Shown here in pieces: positions 42,060-51,381 of a DNA stretch of 64,000 nt; position 1 is the first letter of the stretch; the number at the start of each line of letters is the position of its first letter. The notes beneath the pieces are model-generated. The model saw only the letters and a list, made by a program, of their open reading frames with translations, had not been told where the DNA came from and made no database searches. Position numbers and translations under genes: made by a program. This stretch comes from Sporocytophaga myxococcoides DSM 11118 (GTDB taxonomy: Bacteria > Bacteroidota > Bacteroidia > Cytophagales > Cytophagaceae), in the NCBI RefSeq assembly GCF_000426725.1, contig NZ_KE384561.1, forward strand, positions 351,092-415,091, written 5' to 3'.

Positions 42060-43861
42060 TAGAAGAACAAATAAATCATCTGGTGGCACAGCTGCCAGGA
42101 ACAGACATATTGAATATTAACATCTGGAATAAAGTAAACAGGGCATACCTTTGCAAAGCAATAACAGAGCTTATGCATGAAAAACTTTTAACTCCTGTAA
42201 TCCTTTCTTCTGATAAAAAAATCATACATTTTAGGCTGTATACGGACAAATTGAGCACCTACTATGAATTTACTGGTGAACATCGCAAAATGGACTACTG
42301 GCATATCCATAAAGATTCTTTGAGTAAATTCCATAATGAAAACGAAATTACGGACATAAGTGCAACTCTGTTTTTTATAGAGCTGCAGGAAACTTTCGGA
42401 ATTAAACCTTTTACCTTAACACACTTCATTGAGGAAACCAACCATACCCTTTATGCAGATGCTTTTATGCAAGCTAAAGGAAAAATACAATCCGACAAGC
42501 TTGTAGATTCAGGATACCAACTTATAGAGCATCAGATGGACGGGCATCCATGGGCAACAGTAAATAAAGGACGTATAGGGTTTAATCTTGATGATTACCG
42601 TTCCTTTGTCCCAGAAGCAGACCAGATAGTAAAATTAAACTGGATAGCTGTTCACAAATCAAAAGCTGAATACAGTAACATCGAAGGGCTCTCATTTGAA
42701 ACCCTTGCCTATTCGGAATTAGGAGATGAACAATATTCTAAATTTAAAGAAGTACTTTTATTACAAAACCTCAACCCTGAAAACTATTGGATGATGCCGG
42801 TACATGATTGGCAATGGAAAAATAAAATAGTATTTCAGTTTGCCGGAGATATTGCTTCCAGCTTCATTGTACCACTTGGGCCAGGAGAAGATGACTATAC
42901 ACCCCAACAATCTATCAGGACTTTCTTTAACATATCCAATCCTGAAAGATTTTATGTAAAAACAGCCATCTCAATTTTAAATACTTCTATATACAGAGGA
43001 TTATCCCATAAAAAATTAACAGTAGCACCTTTAGTGACAAAATGGGTAAAGGATAAACTGAGCTCAGACCATGAACTTCAGTCCATTGGCTTTACCCTTT
43101 TAGGAGAAGTTGCAACTGTTGGCTATAAGCATTCGGAATACGAACTGGTTGAAGGAGCTCCTTATCAATATAAAGAACTTCTAGGAGTTATATGGAGAGA
43201 AAGCGCTACGCCTTATCTTAATGAAGATGAAAATATGATGACCATGGCTTCATTAATGTATATAGATTCTACCGGCAAATCATTTATTGCATCGCTGATA
43301 GAAAAGTCAGGTCTCCAGGCAGAAGAATGGGTGGAAAAATATCTTCATAACTATTTCAACCCAATACTTCACATCTTCTATCAACATAAATTCTTCTTTA
43401 GTCCTCATGGTGAAAATACAATACTTGTAATGAAGAACTACGTTCCTGAGAGGATTATTATCAAAGACTTTGTTGAAGAGATTGTACTTACAGAAGAAGG
43501 TAAACAAAATGTTCCTGATAATATCAGACCTATACTGCGAGACATAGAAGATCAATATGCAACTTTGTTTATTTTATCAGGGGTATTTGATGGTGTATTC
43601 AGGTATATATCCAACATACTTCATACTTATGTCGGATACTCTGAAGACAAGTTCTGGAATCAGGTAAAAGATGTGGTTATTCAATATCAGCAAAGACATC
43701 CTGATTTGAGCGCATCTTATGAAAAATTTGATTTGTTTGTTCCTGAGTTTATCCGAGTTTGTATTAACAGAGTAAGACTTCTTACCTATGGATATGCTGA
43801 AAACACTGATATACCAGTACCAGAGGTTTGCGGGACTATTGAGAATCCTATTAAGAATTAA
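42056..43861 (+). CDS. Second NIS synthetase, DesD/IucC-like
   Basis: A 601-residue IucA/IucC synthetase starting at the ATGA junction with the exporter; the longer frame to 41969 is an artefact. Motifs include GHPWATVNKGRIGFN, MPVHDWQW, SIRTFFNISNPERFYVKTAIS, STPL-like NTSIYRGLS and PHGENTILV. The QSIRTFFN form resembles type C synthetases (DesD, IucC), which couple the second hydroxamate arm. Having two NIS enzymes with one decarboxylase, hydroxylase and acyltransferase fits a citrate core carrying two N-hydroxy-N-acyl diamine arms. A perfect 20-bp terminator follows. Confidence 0.9.
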   Translation: MIEEQINHLVAQLPGTDILNINIWNKVNRAYLCKAITELMHEKLLTPVILSSDKKIIHFRLYTDKLSTYYEFTGEHRKMDYWHIHKDSLSKFHNENEITDISATLFFIELQETFGIKPFTLTHFIEETNHTLYADAFMQAKGKIQSDKLVDSGYQLIEHQMDGHPWATVNKGRIGFNLDDYRSFVPEADQIVKLNWIAVHKSKAEYSNIEGLSFETLAYSELGDEQYSKFKEVLLLQNLNPENYWMMPVHDWQWKNKIVFQFAGDIASSFIVPLGPGEDDYTPQQSIRTFFNISNPERFYVKTAISILNTSIYRGLSHKKLTVAPLVTKWVKDKLSSDHELQSIGFTLLGEVATVGYKHSEYELVEGAPYQYKELLGVIWRESATPYLNEDENMMTMASLMYIDSTGKSFIASLIEKSGLQAEEWVEKYLHNYFNPILHIFYQHKFFFSPHGENTILVMKNYVPERIIIKDFVEEIVLTEEGKQNVPDNIRPILRDIEDQYATLFILSGVFDGVFRYISNILHTYVGYSEDKFWNQVKDVVIQYQQRHPDLSASYEKFDLFVPEFIRVCINRVRLLTYGYAENTDIPVPEVCGTIENPIKN

Positions 43862-43890
43862 ATTGCATAAAGTTTACAACTGTTTATACA

Positions 43891-43934
43891 GTGTAAAAAA
43901 AGAAGGCCGGAAATCCGGCCTTCTTTTTTTACAC
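43891..43934. terminator. Bidirectional terminator after the siderophore operon
   Basis: A perfect 20-bp stem, 43891-43910 (GTGTAAAAAAAGAAGGCCGG) with its complement at 43915-43934, encloses an AAAT loop. The T-run on the 3' side and A-run on the 5' side serve both the siderophore operon and the convergent GH5 gene. Confidence 0.92.
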
Positions 43935-43953
43935 TGCTTTATTCACTTAACTA

Positions 43954-46146
43954 TTAATACTTCATTATTTTTACAACATTACCATTGACATTCAATAAAT
44001 AGGTACCTCTGTTTAAGCTGCTCACATCTGCATTAATACCATTTCCGCTAAGTAATACATTTCCCATAAGCGTAGTGATTGTCCAATCATATGGTATTTC
44101 GTCTGAGAAGAAAACGAGATCATTTACCGGATTAGGGTAAACTTTTAATGAAGATGCATTGCTTCTACCGAAAATACTAGTTTCTACCTTAGGCCCAACT
44201 TCTATATAGTTCAGATTAAAACCTGGAGATTCAATAAAGAACCTTAACAAAGTATCAGTAGTACTAAAAGTAACAATACCCAAAGATACTGTTTCCCATT
44301 TTTGCCAATCTCCAGTAATTGGAAGTGTAAGTGTAGAAGATGCTTTTTTACCATTAAGTTTTATATGAACATTTGCACCAACAGCAGGTGTCGGATTTCC
44401 TGCGACTCTAAGATATACAGGATATTCTCCGTTTTCTTTTACTGATATAGAATATTCTAACCATTCTCCCGCCGCTGTCCATCCTACGTTGTATGCACCA
44501 TTGACATCTTTGGTTACCTCAATATCTACCTCATCATTTCTGTATGCACCTCCCTGATTTGAAGGATCCGAGTCAGAATAGGTTGTATTCGCTATATTTT
44601 GAAAATCATAATCCTCAGCCTGAATAATTCCAGGGATATCAAAAGGCTTGCCTTTAAAATATCCTCTTGCACATAAAATTTTAAATGTGTCAGAGACAGA
44701 ACCGCAATCTTCGGAAGAAACAAGTACAGAATAAAATGCACCACAGGTATCAAAGACAGCTAATGAGCTTGAATCTGCCCCTTCGATCAGTTTATTGTTA
44801 TGATACCATTGGTAAGTAAACTTTTCTTCTGCATTATCAACCTTTATAACAATAGGATCTTTTTTGAGAACAGCTCCTTTTCCAAGGCTAATAGGAAACA
44901 TAGTTTTTACAACATCCACTTCATCAGCCATGACACAAGTGCCTAAGGTAGCTTCTACCCTATACTTGCCTGTTTCAGTCGCCTCTAATGTTGTGCCAGT
45001 CTGAGCAGTTAATTCTTCTCCATCTTTAAACCACTTGAAAGATACTTCTTCAGCAGTTGATTGAAGTCCGATCGTAACAGAGTTCTTACCGCACAAAGTC
45101 TGTGGAAGGCCTAAATACGGAGCAAAACATGGTACATCAGTAGGCTGGTGATCATCTTTAAATTCATACAGTTTATCTTTAGCAAAGCCCCCCATTTCAC
45201 CAGGACCAACTTTTAACTTCCAGTCTCTTGTAAACATGGCTGGTTCCCAGTCATTATCAGCTACCCAAGCTGACCAGCTTAATCCAAGGCCTTCAGCCCA
45301 GTTAACTATTGGATCTCCGTAACTTGCAATACTACCTTTTAATAAAGTACTTGTAGCAGAAACAGTCTGGCTAAAGCCCCACTCTGATAAAAATACAGGA
45401 TGAACTTTTACAACCTTTTCTACCTGTGCTTTCACAGATCCGGAGCCTGTTGCTGTCCAATGACCAGGATAAATATGAGCTACATAAACAATGTTGCCTC
45501 CGGTTAATGGATTGGTAGCTGCATCACCCATTCGCTGATCCCAAACAGGACTACCTGCAAGAATAAGATTATGCGGAGCATACTTCCTTATGAGATCTAC
45601 CCAAGCCTGCATGTAAGGTTTGAATTGTCCCCAAGTAAGATTATTATTAATAGGCTCATTATATACCTCATATAATACATTGGAGTAATTATTGAACCTA
45701 GGAGCCATGTAAGTCCAGAAAGCATTGGTAGACTCTATATTACCATTTACATCTGCGATATAATGCCAGTCTATAATTACATAAAGTCCTTTGGAAGTAG
45801 CATAGTCTACAGCAGGTTTTAAAGTCTGCTGATAATATTGTTCAAGGTTTGATATAGGTGGTTCTACTGTAAATCTTAGTACCCTGGTATACCACCCCGG
45901 TGATTCAGATAATGTATCATCAAGATTTGTGACTACATCAATTAATCCATTCAAACCAACAGTTCTATCAGTGGCTTGTTCTTTAATATCCTGAAAGTCC
46001 ACACCTCTGAGAATAACAGTGTTTCCTGCTGGATCTTTAATCAGATTTCCCTCAACGTGAAGCCAGGGAGTAGCAGACTGAGAAAATGCCGACAGCGGTG
46101 TCAGCAATACAATCAATAAAAAAAACAATATGGGTTTATTCATCAT
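43954..46146 (-). CDS. Secreted GH5 endoglucanase-type enzyme with Ig-like modules, CBM6 and T9SS sorting domain
   Basis: A 730-residue exported glycoside hydrolase. After a signal peptide ending SAFSQS, the GH5 catalytic domain (to about residue 340) has the acid/base Glu in NVLYEVYNEP and the nucleophile Glu in HPVFLSEWGFS, plus YVIIDWHYIADVNG. Two Ig-like modules follow (for example GLQSTAEEVSFKWFKDGEEL), then a CBM6-type carbohydrate-binding module (IPGIIQAEDYDFQNIAN, GGAYRNDEVDIEV, AAGEWLEYSISV), and a T9SS type A C-terminal signal (VYPNPVNDLVF, RGTYLLNV, VVKIMKY). Cellulose or related beta-glucan is the probable substrate. The ATG at 46146 or 46143 is used; the longer frame starts at TTG. 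Confidence 0.9.
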   Translation of the reverse strand: MMNKPILFFLLIVLLTPLSAFSQSATPWLHVEGNLIKDPAGNTVILRGVDFQDIKEQATDRTVGLNGLIDVVTNLDDTLSESPGWYTRVLRFTVEPPISNLEQYYQQTLKPAVDYATSKGLYVIIDWHYIADVNGNIESTNAFWTYMAPRFNNYSNVLYEVYNEPINNNLTWGQFKPYMQAWVDLIRKYAPHNLILAGSPVWDQRMGDAATNPLTGGNIVYVAHIYPGHWTATGSGSVKAQVEKVVKVHPVFLSEWGFSQTVSATSTLLKGSIASYGDPIVNWAEGLGLSWSAWVADNDWEPAMFTRDWKLKVGPGEMGGFAKDKLYEFKDDHQPTDVPCFAPYLGLPQTLCGKNSVTIGLQSTAEEVSFKWFKDGEELTAQTGTTLEATETGKYRVEATLGTCVMADEVDVVKTMFPISLGKGAVLKKDPIVIKVDNAEEKFTYQWYHNNKLIEGADSSSLAVFDTCGAFYSVLVSSEDCGSVSDTFKILCARGYFKGKPFDIPGIIQAEDYDFQNIANTTYSDSDPSNQGGAYRNDEVDIEVTKDVNGAYNVGWTAAGEWLEYSISVKENGEYPVYLRVAGNPTPAVGANVHIKLNGKKASSTLTLPITGDWQKWETVSLGIVTFSTTDTLLRFFIESPGFNLNYIEVGPKVETSIFGRSNASSLKVYPNPVNDLVFFSDEIPYDWTITTLMGNVLLSGNGINADVSSLNRGTYLLNVNGNVVKIMKY

Positions 46147-46176
46147 GTTAGAATTTATATCCAGGATGAAATTACC

Positions 46177-46184
46177 CAAAATTA
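46177..46184 (-). promoter_or_regulatory. Bacteroidota -7 element of the GH5 gene (TAATTTTG)
   Basis: The minus strand reads TAATTTTG, an exact TAnnTTTG match about 31 bp before the GH5 ATG. A TTG lies upstream on the same strand but only 15 bp away, so the -33 is uncertain. Confidence 0.4.
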
Positions 46185-46310
46185 ATTTCCCGCAATTTTC
46201 AATTTTAATCTTTAATCCAACTGTCTATACAAATAATACAATAATATTTAACCAAGCATAACTTTCATTGTATTTAGCTAAGAATTCCTTGTTCTTTTAT
46301 TTAATTTTTT

Positions 46311-46342
46311 TCAAAAAAAAGAGTCCCGAATACTCGGGACTC
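46311..46342 (-). terminator. Terminator of the imelysin operon
   Basis: Read on the minus strand, GAGTCCCGA and TCGGGACTC (46334-46342 and 46321-46329) form a 9-bp stem with a four-base loop followed by eight T. It lies 27 bp after the stop of the last imelysin gene. Confidence 0.88.
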
Positions 46343-46368
46343 ATCTATTCTAATCTCATTTTAATCCA

Positions 46369-47490
46369 TTAATCACCATCATTATCCGAAATAGTAACCA
46401 AAACACCAAGATCAGTTGTCATATCAACTTTAAATAAACCAACGAGTTCCAATACTTTCAAATACAGGTCCTTAACGTTTGATTGAGAAGTCTCAAGACT
46501 TGTCTGCAAAGAGGGTTCTACTCTATCTATCGCAATATAAATGCTATCAAACTGTTGTTTAATCCTAGTGCTTAATAGGACATCTTCATGCCTGGCTCCG
46601 ACATGATCGAGAAGATCTTCAATCCCAGCCAGATCTCCCTTAGGGCTTTTACCAAGGAATGCATTTTCAAGAGAAATAACATTCTCTTTAATATGACTCA
46701 GCGACATTCCGCTCTCACGAGCCTCAAGCTGACTAATTAGTGGGACTCCCATATTGTTCAATGGCTTTCCAATCTTTTTATTTTTGACAACCTCTGTGAG
46801 GTAGATCAGCTGATTAACCAACATTCCTATTGAACTATTTATACCTTTTCCATCTGAAGCTATAAACGTATTGATGTACACGGACTCCCAAAGATCAAGG
46901 ATTTGAAGAGACTTTGCTTCTAAAGCCATACATAAAGAGAGCAGGTAGCTTCTCCTGTTTTGCATTAAAGTCTCTGTTCCTCCAAACTTATCGAGAATAT
47001 AAACATTTCCTTTAGCATTGTTAAAAATAAGGTATTCAATAGCTGGAAAGCCTTTCACAGAAGCACCCTTATTGTAAATATAATTTGTATCAATTACGGA
47101 GTTAGTATTAATTGCATCTTCAATTAAAGATGTATTAACGGGCGAAAAATCAATACTGCTGTAAAGAGCTACAGACAAATCATCACCAGGACCTATTTTA
47201 TAAAGCTCACATCTCTTCCAGGCACTTGCTGATAATTTCCAGGCATCTTGCAAAGCAATCAGATTTTCTTCTGTGGGGTTAGTTACAAATTCTTCACATG
47301 CAGCCGTCATAGTATGTGAAGACTTATTCAATTCCTTATAAGAAGGTATTATAATATTTTTACCTATATTTTCCAGCATTCCTTTTCTGTCAAAGGAATT
47401 GAAAGCATCTGAAGGCTGCTGCTCTGAATCCTTTTTACATCCGGTAATAAGCAGAAATAGAAAGGGCAAAATGAATATAGTGTGTTTCAT
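46369..47490 (-). CDS. Imelysin-family lipoprotein lacking the GxHxxE histidine
   Basis: A 373-residue lipoprotein (lipobox FLLITGC, Cys18) of the imelysin/ICMP-like superfamily, with SAWKRCELYKIGP and the segment VKGFPAIEYLIFN which aligns to the family GxHxxE motif but has Pro in place of His. Imelysin proteins in Gram-negatives are linked to iron uptake as periplasmic or outer-membrane iron-binding components. It is the third gene of a minus-strand operon and starts 10 bp after the di-haem oxidoreductase ends. Loss of the histidine implies a changed metal site. Confidence 0.84.
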   Translation of the reverse strand: MKHTIFILPFLFLLITGCKKDSEQQPSDAFNSFDRKGMLENIGKNIIIPSYKELNKSSHTMTAACEEFVTNPTEENLIALQDAWKLSASAWKRCELYKIGPGDDLSVALYSSIDFSPVNTSLIEDAINTNSVIDTNYIYNKGASVKGFPAIEYLIFNNAKGNVYILDKFGGTETLMQNRRSYLLSLCMALEAKSLQILDLWESVYINTFIASDGKGINSSIGMLVNQLIYLTEVVKNKKIGKPLNNMGVPLISQLEARESGMSLSHIKENVISLENAFLGKSPKGDLAGIEDLLDHVGARHEDVLLSTRIKQQFDSIYIAIDRVEPSLQTSLETSQSNVKDLYLKVLELVGLFKVDMTTDLGVLVTISDNDGD

Positions 47491-47500
47491 TGGATAATAA

Positions 47501-48943
47501 TTAAAGAGATTCGAGAAATTCTACAAGTGCTTCCCTATCTGATTTTGACATTGCTTTGAATGCTTTCTGAGATTGCTCTGCCTCTCCTCCATGCCATAGA
47601 ATGGCTTCCTGAAAGTTTCTTGCACGGCCGTCATGAAGAAAATATGTATGCTTATTTACATTTTTAACAAGACCTATACCCCATAGCGGCGGTGTCCTCC
47701 ATTCGTTCCCGTTAGCAAGAAAATCAGGTCGACCATCCGCTAGACCCACTCCCATATCATGTAACAGCAGGTCTGTATATGGACGAATTTCCTGATTTGA
47801 CAATTCATTGACAGGACTATAGAAGCCTGTCTTCATTTTAGGTATGTGGCATTTACTGCATTTGGCTTCAGTAAATAATTGCTTTCCTCTCAACACCTTC
47901 GTATCTGTCCAGTTACGTCTTCCGGGTACGGACAAAGTGATGGTATAGTAAACTACTTTGCCAAATAGATCATCTTGAATTTCTGGTATACCGCCATTCG
48001 GCAGATTGCCATAATTCTGAAACTGAACAGGACTCATGTTTTCTTTAGGAAAAAGAGATGAGGTAATCCCCATATCACCGGAGAATGCTCCTGCAACCTG
48101 CTGTCTGATATTTGGCTGATTCGCTTTCCAGCCAAATCGCCCGAGTGTATTCTGCTTCAGAGCTTCATCCCAAACGTAGTTAGGTCTTCCCGAGATACCA
48201 TCCTTATCAGAGTCATTCTCATCTGCGTAAGATAGAATGACTGCTTCATCTACAGCTTCAAGCAAGCCCAAGCCTGGTAACTGCTGGGCTGCCCTTGGAG
48301 AGTATAATATATTTGCGCCAAGATCTCCATAATTTAACTTTATAAATTCATATAAAGGTTTCCTTAATTGATAAGCCTCTCCATCATCAAAAGTGCCATC
48401 AAGAGGAAGGTAGGTTATTTTGAATGTCCCCTCAGGAAGTACGCCGGAAATGGCATTTGGGCTAAGCTGAGTCCCATAATCAGGATGCCCAAGCGGTCCG
48501 CCATGAATGTCTGTACCCTCAATACTAAGCCTCATAAGCATAGAAACAGGATCATACCCATCGAGAGGAGGTTGCCCTCTTCCATCTTTGAAATGACATC
48601 CTGAACATGACAATGTGTTGAGCAAAGGTCCAACTCCGTCGCGACCAGCAGTTGAAGATGGTGCAATTACCCAGTTATCACGAAAGAAAGAATTGCCAAC
48701 AACAAATCTGGCATTGTCTTCTACGCTTATTCCAGGAATGGAATGGCCAAAAGCATTTTCAGTCTGATCGAAAACAGTTGCCACTCCACCAGCCAGCTCT
48801 TCACCAGCTTCTGCAGCATTTACATTGGAAGGTTCTTTATCCTTTTTACAAGAAGTGATAATAAAAAGGAAGCTAAATAAAAAAGCCGTACCAAGGAGTA
48901 ATAATCCCCTGGTGCGGCTTTTTATAATTTTCAATAAACTCAT
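47501..48943 (-). CDS. Di-haem oxidoreductase-family lipoprotein (cytochrome c peroxidase-like)
   Basis: A 480-residue lipoprotein (lipobox FIITSC followed by KKDKEP) with two c-type haem motifs, CSGCH in NTLSCSGCHFKDGRG and CSKCH in EAKCSKCHIPKM, plus LLHDMGVGLADGRPDF, as in the di-haem oxidoreductase (DUF1111) family. It probably shuttles electrons at the periplasmic face, and lies between two imelysin genes, a common Bacteroidota arrangement. The ATG at 48943 is used because the longer frame begins with TTG; it starts 1 bp after the preceding stop. Confidence 0.87.
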   Translation of the reverse strand: MSLLKIIKSRTRGLLLLGTAFLFSFLFIITSCKKDKEPSNVNAAEAGEELAGGVATVFDQTENAFGHSIPGISVEDNARFVVGNSFFRDNWVIAPSSTAGRDGVGPLLNTLSCSGCHFKDGRGQPPLDGYDPVSMLMRLSIEGTDIHGGPLGHPDYGTQLSPNAISGVLPEGTFKITYLPLDGTFDDGEAYQLRKPLYEFIKLNYGDLGANILYSPRAAQQLPGLGLLEAVDEAVILSYADENDSDKDGISGRPNYVWDEALKQNTLGRFGWKANQPNIRQQVAGAFSGDMGITSSLFPKENMSPVQFQNYGNLPNGGIPEIQDDLFGKVVYYTITLSVPGRRNWTDTKVLRGKQLFTEAKCSKCHIPKMKTGFYSPVNELSNQEIRPYTDLLLHDMGVGLADGRPDFLANGNEWRTPPLWGIGLVKNVNKHTYFLHDGRARNFQEAILWHGGEAEQSQKAFKAMSKSDREALVEFLESL

Positions 48944-48944
48944 T

Positions 48945-50132
48945 CTACTTATTAAAAGAAATTCCAAGTTTAGCTGCTATTTCTGTTATCAGATCAGCCT
49001 GTTTATATAGTGATTCTATAGCAGTCTGAATACGTTTTTTCCCCTCCGGATCAGTTATTTCCTGATCAAAAGGATGATGAATTGCATTTACACTTGTTTT
49101 GGTAGTTGCAAGCTGAGTATTCATTTTACTGCTCAGATCAACATCTTTCGCTACTATAAGTTCGTCAATGCCAGCTTTGTCAATGATAGTTCCATCTAGT
49201 TTAGTATATCTTCCATAATAAACGTTCTCAAGACCAAGAGCATCATAGATGATATCATTATGTGTATTATCGCTAAAGCATGAGTGCTCATCTTCTTGCT
49301 GTCCAGACTCCAGGGAAACCTGCATTCTTTCACCAGCCAGTTCACCACCACTTAGGCTTGCAAAACCAAACAGTATGTCTCTTAGAGATTCATCAATATT
49401 AGCTTCAAAAGATTTACGATAATTGTTAGTACCAGGTGCCCATGATTTAACTAAGTAATCAAGATCCTCCACAAGTATATCTGCAATAGTGCGAAGATAC
49501 TGAGCTCTTCTTGCCTGATTCTTAGCAGTGCCACCGACTACAAAATCAGTATATGGTCTGTTACCGGGACCATCATTGTTGAAATCCTGTCCCCATAATA
49601 AAAATTCAATTGCATGATATCCCACACTGATAGAAGTTTCAGCTGCCCCTCCTCCTTCATTTAAAGCAGTAAGATTTTCTTTGGTAAGGTCCACGCTTAA
49701 GTCATTGATGATTCCAGCATTTTCATTTCCCTCTACATAGTCAATATAAGACTCGTCCATTGGCCATGCGTTCAACAACCCTTCCACACCTGTTTCCGGA
49801 TCATCAATTGGTCCGTCATAAAAACGATATGCTTCCGTCTGAAGATATGGTACTCGTGCAGCCAACCATGCTTGTTTTGCTTCATTTAATTTCTGCGCTG
49901 AAGGCTCAGATATAAAAGCGTTGATTTTGGTTTGTAAATCCTCAGCCTTATTATATGAATCTATATAAGACGCATAAACAATCTCAGCATAGTTGTTTAC
50001 TATTTCTTGTTTTTTAGACTCTGAAGACGAAGAAGGATTTGGATCTTTATCTTTTTTACAGGATGTTGTCAAAGACAAAAGGATTGCACTAAATACAATT
50101 GGGAAGATACTTTTCGTAAAGAAGGAAAACAT
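48945..50132 (-). CDS. Imelysin-family lipoprotein with intact GxHxxE motif
   Basis: A 395-residue lipoprotein (lipobox SLTTSC, then KKDKDPNPSSSS) of the imelysin family. The motif GYHAIEFLLWGQDFNNDGPGNRPYTDF contains the GxHxxE signature and its downstream block, and FYDGPIDDPETGVEGLLNAWP is also characteristic. It is the first gene of the imelysin / di-haem oxidoreductase / imelysin operon; a -7 promoter element lies about 30 bp upstream. Predicted role: binding or handling of iron in the periplasm or at the outer membrane. ATG at 50132 is chosen over a longer frame to 50159. Confidence 0.88.
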   Translation of the reverse strand: MFSFFTKSIFPIVFSAILLSLTTSCKKDKDPNPSSSSESKKQEIVNNYAEIVYASYIDSYNKAEDLQTKINAFISEPSAQKLNEAKQAWLAARVPYLQTEAYRFYDGPIDDPETGVEGLLNAWPMDESYIDYVEGNENAGIINDLSVDLTKENLTALNEGGGAAETSISVGYHAIEFLLWGQDFNNDGPGNRPYTDFVVGGTAKNQARRAQYLRTIADILVEDLDYLVKSWAPGTNNYRKSFEANIDESLRDILFGFASLSGGELAGERMQVSLESGQQEDEHSCFSDNTHNDIIYDALGLENVYYGRYTKLDGTIIDKAGIDELIVAKDVDLSSKMNTQLATTKTSVNAIHHPFDQEITDPEGKKRIQTAIESLYKQADLITEIAAKLGISFNK

Positions 50133-50160
50133 AGGGTGCGCTAAAGTTAATTTATGCACA

Positions 50161-50168
50161 CAAAGCTA
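50161..50168 (-). promoter_or_regulatory. Bacteroidota -7 element of the imelysin operon (TAGCTTTG)
   Basis: The plus strand reads CAAAGCTA, giving TAGCTTTG on the minus strand, an exact TAnnTTTG, ending about 29 bp before the ATG at 50132. Confidence 0.5.
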
Positions 50169-50244
50169 ATTTTTATTTAAAATTAATCCAAATTAAAATA
50201 AACTAACTTAAAAGGTATAACTTCCTTATTTTCAAAAACAAAAA

Positions 50245-50275
50245 AGCTATTGACAAAACAAGTTTATCAATAGCT
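50245..50275 (-). terminator. Terminator of the Crp/Fnr gene
   Basis: On the minus strand AGCTATTGA and TCAATAGCT (9-bp stem, 13-base loop) are followed by TTTTTTG. It lies 30 bp after the stop of the Crp/Fnr gene at 50306. Confidence 0.75.
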
Positions 50276-50305
50276 ACGAAACAAGCAGAAATTTAACTCA
50301 AAGCT

Positions 50306-50959
50306 TTAGTTAAGTTTTAAGTCCTTGACTTTTATTGCTCCACGGAGCAATTCGATCGCACCTTCTATTTCAAGGCATTTTAAAATTCTGGAAATTACCA
50401 CCCTGGTTGTGCCCAATTCATTGGCCAGTTCCTGATGTGTAATTGAAACGATTTGTTGTTTGGTTTTAGAAGAAAGTCTAATCAGATAATCCTTTATTCT
50501 TTTATCAATACTTGAAAATGCCAGAGAATCGAATGAATCCAATAATTGTTCCTGTCTTTGCGCAAAAGTTTTAATTACAAAATCATTCCAGGAAGAATAT
50601 TTTCTTTGCCATTCATATACTTTAATTCTTGGGACAAGAATTAATTCCGATTTTTCAGAAGCCTCCATTGCGGCGTTCATTGGTGTTTGGCCATAACATG
50701 ACAATAGAGACATCATACAAGTTTCACCTTTATTTACATAATAAAGTAAAATTTCTCTGTCTTCAGTTTGACGAAAAATCCTTAAACTTCCTTCTAAAAG
50801 AATAGGTACAGAAACCAGGAAGGCGTTCTGTCTGTGGATACGATTTCCCTTTTCAAATTTTTCTATTTTAGCAGCAGCCAGTTCAACTCTTAAGTCTCGT
50901 TCAAAGAAATTAAACTGATCCTCTAATTCGATTACAGGTGTACTTAAAATTCTTTCCAT
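50306..50959 (-). CDS. Crp/Fnr family transcriptional regulator
   Basis: A 217-residue regulator with an N-terminal cyclic-nucleotide-binding-like domain (FVKGNRI-type segment RIHRQNAFLVSVPILLEGSLRIFRQ and EILLYYVNKGETCMMSL) and a C-terminal winged helix (QQIVSITHQELANELGTTRVVISRILKCLEIEGAIELLRGAI). Two cysteines occur in CMMSLLSCYG, but the N-terminal Fnr cysteine cluster is absent, so oxygen sensing through a 4Fe-4S cluster is unlikely; the effector is unknown. It lies upstream of the imelysin operon but a terminator separates them. The 420-bp region 50960-51381 upstream has no ORF or hairpin I can support. Confidence 0.87.
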   Translation of the reverse strand: MERILSTPVIELEDQFNFFERDLRVELAAAKIEKFEKGNRIHRQNAFLVSVPILLEGSLRIFRQTEDREILLYYVNKGETCMMSLLSCYGQTPMNAAMEASEKSELILVPRIKVYEWQRKYSSWNDFVIKTFAQRQEQLLDSFDSLAFSSIDKRIKDYLIRLSSKTKQQIVSITHQELANELGTTRVVISRILKCLEIEGAIELLRGAIKVKDLKLN

Positions 50960-51381
50960 AAGTCTTATTACTTAATGTTTAGGCAAAAATCTTCAGATAA
51001 AATTTAATGACTCTTTATTTAACAAATTTGAATATTCCCAGAATAGTGAACTTAATAATCCAATTATTCATTTCCGGGCTTGATTATAAACCATACTATC
51101 GAGAAGATGAGAAGAAGTCAAATTTTAGGAGAGGAAAAATTGGTTTTACAACCTTTTAGCAGCAGGTAAATTCTTTATATTTTTCGCTTAAAAGACAATA
51201 AAAACATGGCTAAAAATTCAAATTTCAACGATTATTAATTTTAAAAACATTTAAAAGACAAACTTTTTATTTATCTAACATTGGCGGATATTGATCCATT
51301 TTTTTTTCCAGGCCATCAATTATCTTTTAAAAAAATCTTATTAATTTAGCCATTACAACTTATTGTCAAACACAAAATAAT

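Noticed and set aside
50960-51381. 420-bp gap upstream of the 7TM gene as a possible hidden gene
   Set aside because: Only a 20-codon frame (near 51109) with no supporting signal is present.
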